64,000 nt of DNA from Anopheles merus. Lineage: Eukaryota; Arthropoda; Insecta; Diptera; Culicidae. The translations under genes and the position numbers were made by a program. Within the stretch, counting starts at the first letter, position 1; every line of letters begins with the position of its first letter. Below the pieces are notes generated by a model. It had not been told where the DNA came from, ran no database searches, and saw nothing but the letters and a program-made list of their open reading frames with translations. The stretch spans positions 53,873,681-53,937,680 of the forward strand of contig NC_054082.1 of the NCBI RefSeq assembly GCF_017562075.2, written 5' to 3'. Below, in pieces: positions 58,110 to 64,000 of this stretch.

Positions 58110-60957
58110 GTGACCAGTGTGCCCTTCCAAAGTGTTTCATTTCACTTGCATGAAATACTAAATAATTCAAGTTGCACGCGCGTGCTGCAAAATCACGCAT
58201 CACGCGACCATAGGGAACCATTAATCACGGCACAACGCACAAAACATAAAGCGTCTGTTCTTCTTTCGATTCTCATTTCTCACGACACGATTTATCTTCA
58301 CAATTAAGTATTAACTCAACTTTACCGAACGGACTCATTCTACGGAATGAAATGTTTGTTTTCCTTGACTTCCCCGTGCTGAGGTTTTGCGCTGTTCGAG
58401 TTCGTTCCGTCCCCATCGGGGACAGTATTGAAACCAGCTTCAGCAAGTATAGTAACACACTCCAACACAACCAACAAAGTGTTGCCTCCCGCGGTATACT
58501 AATTCGACGAAATGGATTAATTTTCCAGTGGCCGGGTTGCAGGACCTGTTCTAGGAAGATTCCAAGCAGGAGCAGGAGCATGTTGATAATTTAACAAGCT
58601 TTTCGTCTGTTAAAACATTGCCAACGCGTAATTTTAACAGGACCACCTAGCGGAAAAGCCGCAGATTACAAAGAAAAAAGGAAATCGTCGCTAATGCTAC
58701 AAAGCAGACAGCAGCAGACAGTTTCCGTTTTGGCACCGCGGGAGTTTCTTCAATATTGTTGGTGGTTTCTGTGGTGATAGCCATTGTTTTGTAGCATATT
58801 TTGTGGCGCACCATGAACCCATACCCTAAGTTGTGGGTAACATTCTTATCACATTTCTTCAGCGAATTTCCTTCTAAAAGAAAACATTTCTTCTTTCTGT
58901 CGAACTTAATATTGAAGGGGCACTTGCTAGGCGGGAACTAACGTAAATTGTTTTTTTTTTTGGAACAGAAATATGTTTACTGTATCACACAAAATACACC
59001 CATTCGAACGGAGGGGAATGAATATTCATCTACTTCGCTGTATCTGTGGAGTTTAACCATCAAGACGGAATATTCGGCTTACTTAATACTTACCTCTCAT
59101 TATATAATGTTATCCACTCGGCGGTCGGAGCTTGCCAAGAGGGTTTCAGCAACCGAGCCAGGACTTCCTGCGGCTGCACCAACAAAGGATAGTCGGAACC
59201 GTACTTGTCGTCTTCGTTCGTGATTCCGATGTACGCGAAAATGGTTTGTGCCGAGTTGCGTCTTCTCATTCACTGTATGTATCTTCAACTTCAACTTTAA
59301 GTTTGATAGAAAATTTCAATGCGCGCATGACAGACTAAAAGTCACTTGAAAAGAAATATTCACGGTTTGAATCATCCATTCATTCAGACGACGCACCCAG
59401 GGGAAGCTAAAGCGCAAGGACAACGTTCAGGTGAAGTGTGGCAATCTGCAACACCACGTTAAGCACGATCGCATAGCTGCTAGTAGAGCGTCGTTCTCGG
59501 TTGCAATCTAGCATAATGTCCGCACCTCGATGCTATTGTGCAACGCTGGCGACACAAACGAAGACAGTAGGTGCGCTTGGATTAAACCGTGAAGCATTGC
59601 TTCGGAACGCTTGGAAACAACCGTGTTACACCACCACGACACGAATAAGGTGCCAGGGACATACGACAGGGTGCGATCGGGTTGGTGCTGGGGCTGCAGC
59701 GGCAACAACACACGTTCGCTGGTAGTGCTGCAATTAGCTCCGCGTGTTGGTTAGTTATGCCCGGTAGCATCTATTTGTAAAGAAGAGAAAGAGAATAGAA
59801 AATGCATGTAATTTAAATTAATTTAGATGCATTAAGAATCCAGCTCTAATTAAATACGGTGCGACATTGGTACATATAATTGAAATTTATATTACAAACA
59901 ATTACGTGAAAACAGTATTTAAAAAATAGCAAAACATATTTTAAAGTGTACGTTTTATGAATACAATTTCTGTAAATACTAACAGAAACAAATTGTTCAA
60001 ATGTGCGCTTATTGCCTTTAACAATACACGTAGATGCTAGAAGAAGTTCAACGCGAGTGAAAAAAACATGAAAGTTTTGCATTAACCAGCGGCAGTTTCT
60101 CAAGGATCGAAAGTATACTGCAACACTGACTCTGATCGAAACGGACAGCAAATTATGAGATAGCAAGAGGAACTTTATATGAAATCTTACTGAAGGAATG
60201 AAATAAGTCGAAGTTCCTTTTTTCTCTCTTCACAATACTCTGAGGCAGCTTTTACATTAACTTTGTTTGAAAGATGGCAAGGAAGAAGCAGCATCTGCTG
60301 CCGAGAATTTGAAGAGAATGATGAGAGGTAGGTTAGCTCAGGCGATGGGGACATATTCATAAGAATGACGCAAAATCGACCTGATATCGTCGTCTCGGAA
60401 AACAAAGCCGAAAACGAACGACCTGTTTAAGAACCTTCTAAGAATGTTACAACTGGTTGCTTAATTTAATTTCCAGCGCAAAAATGTCACAAAAATATCG
60501 CATTTGACATATTTCTCCTTTTAATTATACGCAGAAAAAGCGAAAATAGGAAGGACATACTAAGCTTGAATTCAAAACGGTCTGCAGTGAAATAACCCAT
60601 TCTGATGGAATGGTGCTGAATACCATGTTTTCCATTTCTTTTGAAGTCCCGAAAAATACGGGTTTTTTTTCAATGCTACCGTGACTTAAGCTCATTATTA
60701 GAAACGATGTCCTTTTTTTTGCTGTAATCCTTCATTTATCTCAATTCTCAGATACTTCCTCTTACAAGAGAAGCATACCGTTCAAATAGGTTCACACATT
60801 TTCACTCAGCCGGGTGAAATATCATCAAACGTCTTTTTCCATTTTTCATCATCGTAGCAAACGGTTGCGGACAAATTGAATTGCGCCGAGTCTCGTCTCG
60901 TTGCGCGGAGGTTGTATCGTAGATATGGCTTTATTCGTCGGTGACTGGCAGGGCATG
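58110..60957. other. Upstream region of MGAT2
   Basis: It must contain the MGAT2 5' UTR and promoter. No coding frame with recognisable similarity was seen on either strand. Part of it may be 5' UTR exons that cannot be placed by eye. Confidence 0.4.
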
Positions 60958-61240
60958 TTAATGGTCGAGCAGCGTGATACACATTTCCGGCATAAAAGTC
61001 AGTTGTAAATCGAGCGTAATGAAACTCGGAAAGCTTTGACTCACATTATGTGCGTAAAGTTTGAAAGGATAGTAGAAGGTAAATCCAAGAAAAGAATGCT
61101 CTGGAATGGTCCATGGCAAGATTACGAGCGAGCAAAATGATGCGCCAGGAAGAGTAATTTGGTAAAGAACAATCAATGATACGGGGTTTCCAGCATCTCG
61201 CCGTGCTGAGAACGGGTAGGTCTCATTGGTTATGCTATCG
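60958..61240 (-). pseudogene. Possible membrane-protein exon or remnant (chemoreceptor-like?)
   Basis: A minus-strand frame of about 90 residues ending in TAA. It reads TNETYPFSARRDAGNP and then hydrophobic stretches with LYQITLPGASF and FYYPFKLYAHN. The Tyr-Pro-Phe and hydrophobic pattern recalls one exon of an insect odorant receptor, but no diagnostic C-terminal motif is present and no flanking exons were found. It could equally be a chance frame. Confidence 0.2.
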
Positions 61241-61344
61241 AATACAAAGCATTGACATTATTGCATCAACTGTGTAACAGTTGCTACATGAACTGTTTTA
61301 CTACATAACTACACACTTGACTACATATACTGTTTAACTACATA

Positions 61345-62997
61345 CAGTCAGTCCAAAAAGTATTCGTCTAGCTGAATATTTTGCAGAAAAAGGCGAATTA
61401 TGGCCGCAATAGGCATGGGGTGGTAAAAGTAATCATGGGGTTTGAAAAAGGGACCATCAATACACATGATTTGCTAAAAAATAAGCATTTAAATAGTGCA
61501 ATAGCAACCAAAATACATAAAAAACTAAAAAAGTCGTTTGATGTGTGCGCAAAAAGTATTCGTCCATTGAGCTTTTTAATTATTTACGCTGGACAAACAC
61601 TACGTAGACGTGAATTAAATTTATTATTATCAATCTATTGGTGACTTCCTTCTAAAATAATGCATTTCTCTTGTTTCAATTGCACTTCAAGCGGCCAGAG
61701 AGGCACTATAGGCGGAATGGAGCATGATGGCGAAATCGTATCTTTAACTTATGCATAACCTATCCTTCTCATTTTTGAAGGTTACAAAAGGTGTGGGAGA
61801 CCTCGTTCCTTCATTTGATCATAGTTTGGCCATTTTTCTGACACTAATTGTGTTACAAACTGCCATGTAAGCAGCCATCCTTGACGGTTAATCTAGCGAA
61901 AGAAGTGGTTTAATGTTCAAAAAATCAAATTTTACCACGGAATCAATGCATTTTGTGATGGCCAATAAGATCAGGAAAAGAGATGGGTCACATTTGGTTG
62001 ATGGGTCATGCTGCATTTCATCGTAGCTGGTCATGTAATAGCTTGAATGAGTGAGTTATTACAAACATGTTTTGTTTGAATAATACCATACACAGAAAGT
62101 GGCCAAATCTGTTAAGGTGCATCAAATAATTCAGGAATTTATTTCAAATTAGGCTCTACTAACATTTTAAAACATGTTTAAATCGCCAAGGTCATACGGC
62201 CGACGTCTACCATAGCGAAAAAAGTCTACTAAGATGCAGCAGAACAATCTCGTATAACGGTAGCACCACGATGTCATGATACTAGAACTCAGTGAGGAAA
62301 GGTGAGCTAGAAAAATGATTCAAAATGATTGGAGACGAGATGGGGAAACATATTAAAGCAGTTTTTAAGTACTTTGAGTCCCAGTTCTGAAAAAATTTAC
62401 TTCAAAATGTATTACATGGTTCAAGAACAGTCGAGTTGGAGAACATACAGGGCATTGTCATTTGTTCGAAACGTCAAACCAGCTGAAACCTAACAGATGA
62501 AAATGATTTAGTAGACTCTCAATATGATATCAGTTGCCATTTTTTCAATGGAACTTGGCCACGTAGTCCGGAAATGCAATATTTCTACCAGAGAATAATT
62601 GGAACAAGTCTTGTAGGATAAGTGGATCAAAAATACGCCTTTTTAAAGGTTCAAATGAGTTCTTGCGTTGTGCAAGTAGTCACCAATAGTTATAAATGCA
62701 ATAAGAAACAAGATCAGGACATTTTTTGATTCCATAACGTTTGTTTTCTTACGCATATCATGCCAAACGTCTGATGGACGAATACTTTTTGCGCGCCCAT
62801 CAAACGACTTTTTTTAGTTTTTTATGTATTTTGGTTGCTATTGCACTATTTAAATGTTTATTTTTTAGCAAAACGTGTGTATTGATGGTCCCTTTATCAA
62901 ACCCCATGATTACTTTTACCACCCCATGCCTATTGCGGCCATAATTCGCCTTTTTCTGCAAAATATTCAGCTAGACGAATACTTTTTGGACTGACTG
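61345..62997 (+). mobile_element. Tc1-like transposon with long IR/DR termini, transposase decayed
   Basis: A 1653-bp element flanked by TA at 61343-61344 and 62998-62999. The ends are inverted repeats of about 224 bp (61345-61567 and 62774-62997) with only a few mismatches, beginning CAGTCAGTCCAAAAAGTAT. Each arm carries the motif CAAAAAGTATTCGTC twice, at the tip (61354) and about 195 bp inside (61550), mirrored in the right arm at about 62775-62791. This is the IR/DR layout of some Tc1-like elements. Between the arms no intact transposase frame exists. Tryptophan-Pro-Arg-Ser-Pro at 62556-62570, followed out of frame by a Glu-Asn-Asn-Trp-like codon set, fits a decayed Tc1 motif of the WPxxSPDLNPIEN type. 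Confidence 0.8.
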
Positions 62998-63161
62998 TAG
63001 ATCATGTTATGAATATGATGTTATCATCACATCATGTCATGTTATAAATCATGTTATGAACATGTTGTTATCAATAAAAACATGATGTTGATGCAACGTC
63101 GCTTCCGTAGCTGTCATAGTTGAGGTCGGATACTTAATCTATTTAAGTGAACACAATTTAA

Positions 63162-64000
63162 ATGTAGGGGAAGGTAGGTAAAGACGGACAATGCGGGAAA
63201 GACGGACACTTCTCATTAATGCATGAAAAAGGTAATGTTCGAATAATTCAACAATGCAGCATCCTAACTTCAAGTTAAACAACACATTTGAGAACATTTT
63301 TGGCATAATATATGCAAAATTGGTTAAATCCACCAACAAAATCAATTTTAAATCATGTGCATCCTTGTGGATTTTAAAGGAAACTAATCTCTACAAACAA
63401 GTGTAGTAAATATGGATAAACATATTTATAAAAACATAACTTATATGAAAAAGCATTAGAATTAACAAAAATTTTCACCTTTCACTATTACCATAAGAAC
63501 TCTTGTATTTTTTTCTTCTTTTTCTTGAACTTTTAATTCTTTTTTTAACTCAAATAGTATTGGTGATTTCTGAATTTTAAAATACGAGAGGCGAATGCTA
63601 AAAAGCCTCGTAAAAAATAAAACAACAACAACAACATCCTTGTGGTTCTAATTTGACTACTACGGATCTTAATCTCTACAACTTGTATTGTTTATATTTC
63701 CGGAAGTTTTATTTCATTAATGAGTTGTGGTGATCATCAATGAAACAAACTAGCGAATAAATAAGAATGAAAGCAATACAAATTTTGTTTTCTGGTGGTT
63801 TGAACATCCTGACACCAAAGCGGGAATGACGGACACTTTGTTGTAGGGAAAGATGGACACCGAATTTATTGATTTATTTTACTTCTTATATCAATTGGTG
63901 ATGAATACATTTCTTCAAATACCTTAAATAAGGGTAATCCAAAGCTATAAACCAATCAGGAACTAGAAAAAGTATTAAAAAAAGCGAGTAATGAAACACC
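63162..64000. repeat. Repeat-rich right edge with GGGAAAGACGGACAC motifs
   Basis: GGGAAAGACGGACAC near 63195, GGGAATGACGGACAC near 63823 and GGGAAAGATGGACACC near 63847 are variants of one unit. Two diverged copies of a block starting CATCCTTGTGG (about 63359 and 63636) are followed by similar AATCTCTACAA text. The segment is AT-rich and non-coding and is probably part of a dispersed repeat family that continues beyond the window. Confidence 0.4.

Noticed and set aside
61381..61644. Plus-strand frame of 87 residues, and a similar one at 62741-62944
   Set aside because: Both lie in the inverted terminal repeats of the Tc1-like element and are not transposase.

Overview
The window looks like a nuclear chromosomal segment of a mosquito, most likely an Anopheles species. 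The genes are split by short GT-AG introns, and their proteins match conserved animal families with insect-type lengths. There are two copies of a roughly 200-bp tRNA-derived SINE of the SINE200 type (one with an AAG tail), several TA-, TTAA- or 8-bp-flanked DNA transposon remnants, and many dinucleotide and trinucleotide microsatellites. Non-coding DNA is AT-rich, while third codon positions are GC-rich. No bacterial-type operon, CRISPR array or convincing tRNA/rRNA gene was seen.

Layout from left to right. (1) 2-421 (+): the 3' end of an HSDL2-like short-chain dehydrogenase ending in a peroxisomal -SKL tail. (2) 422-2579: intergenic DNA with a TTAA-flanked MITE and other repeat fragments. 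(3) 2580-10996 (+): N-acylneuraminate-9-phosphatase (NANP, HAD family) in three exons. Its 5.5-kb first intron contains an intronless neurochondrin gene (4076-6277, +) and a 220-bp hAT-type MITE. (4) 12279-29116 (-): the B subunit of DNA polymerase alpha (POLA2) in five exons, convergent with NANP, with a 14.3-kb intron 2 that has no recognisable gene. (5) 29117-30108: a bidirectional promoter with eight TTTGACA/TGTCAAA heptamers. (6) 30109-32573 (+): dipeptidyl peptidase III in four exons. (7) 33047-34851 (+): a nucleoplasmin-like histone chaperone. (8) 37430-41862 (-): a mitochondrial acetyl-CoA hydrolase / 4-hydroxybutyrate CoA-transferase-like enzyme in four exons. (9) 43403-58109 (-): Golgi GlcNAc-transferase II (MGAT2) in ten constitutive exons, plus a candidate 636-bp phase-0/0 cassette encoding a polyglutamine insert. 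An intron of this gene hosts an unrecognised two-exon gene on the opposite strand (52697-53600, +). (10) 58110-64000: gene-poor DNA with a 1653-bp Tc1-like element whose ~224-bp ends have an IR/DR architecture, and a repeat-rich right edge.

The genes do not form one pathway. They are mostly housekeeping functions: sialic acid metabolism, DNA replication priming, peptide turnover, histone chaperoning, mitochondrial acyl-CoA metabolism and N-glycan branching. NANP and MGAT2 both touch glycoconjugate metabolism, but nothing in the sequence shows that this is more than coincidence.

Most worth following up are the polyQ cassette inside the MGAT2 catalytic domain, the unrecognised antisense gene nested in MGAT2, the intronless neurochondrin nested in NANP, the SCP2-less HSDL2 paralogue with a PTS1 tail, the TGTCAAA cluster between POLA2 and DPP3, and the IR/DR Tc1 element. 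All gene models were read by eye from open frames, splice consensus and remembered family sequences. No alignment or search was run.
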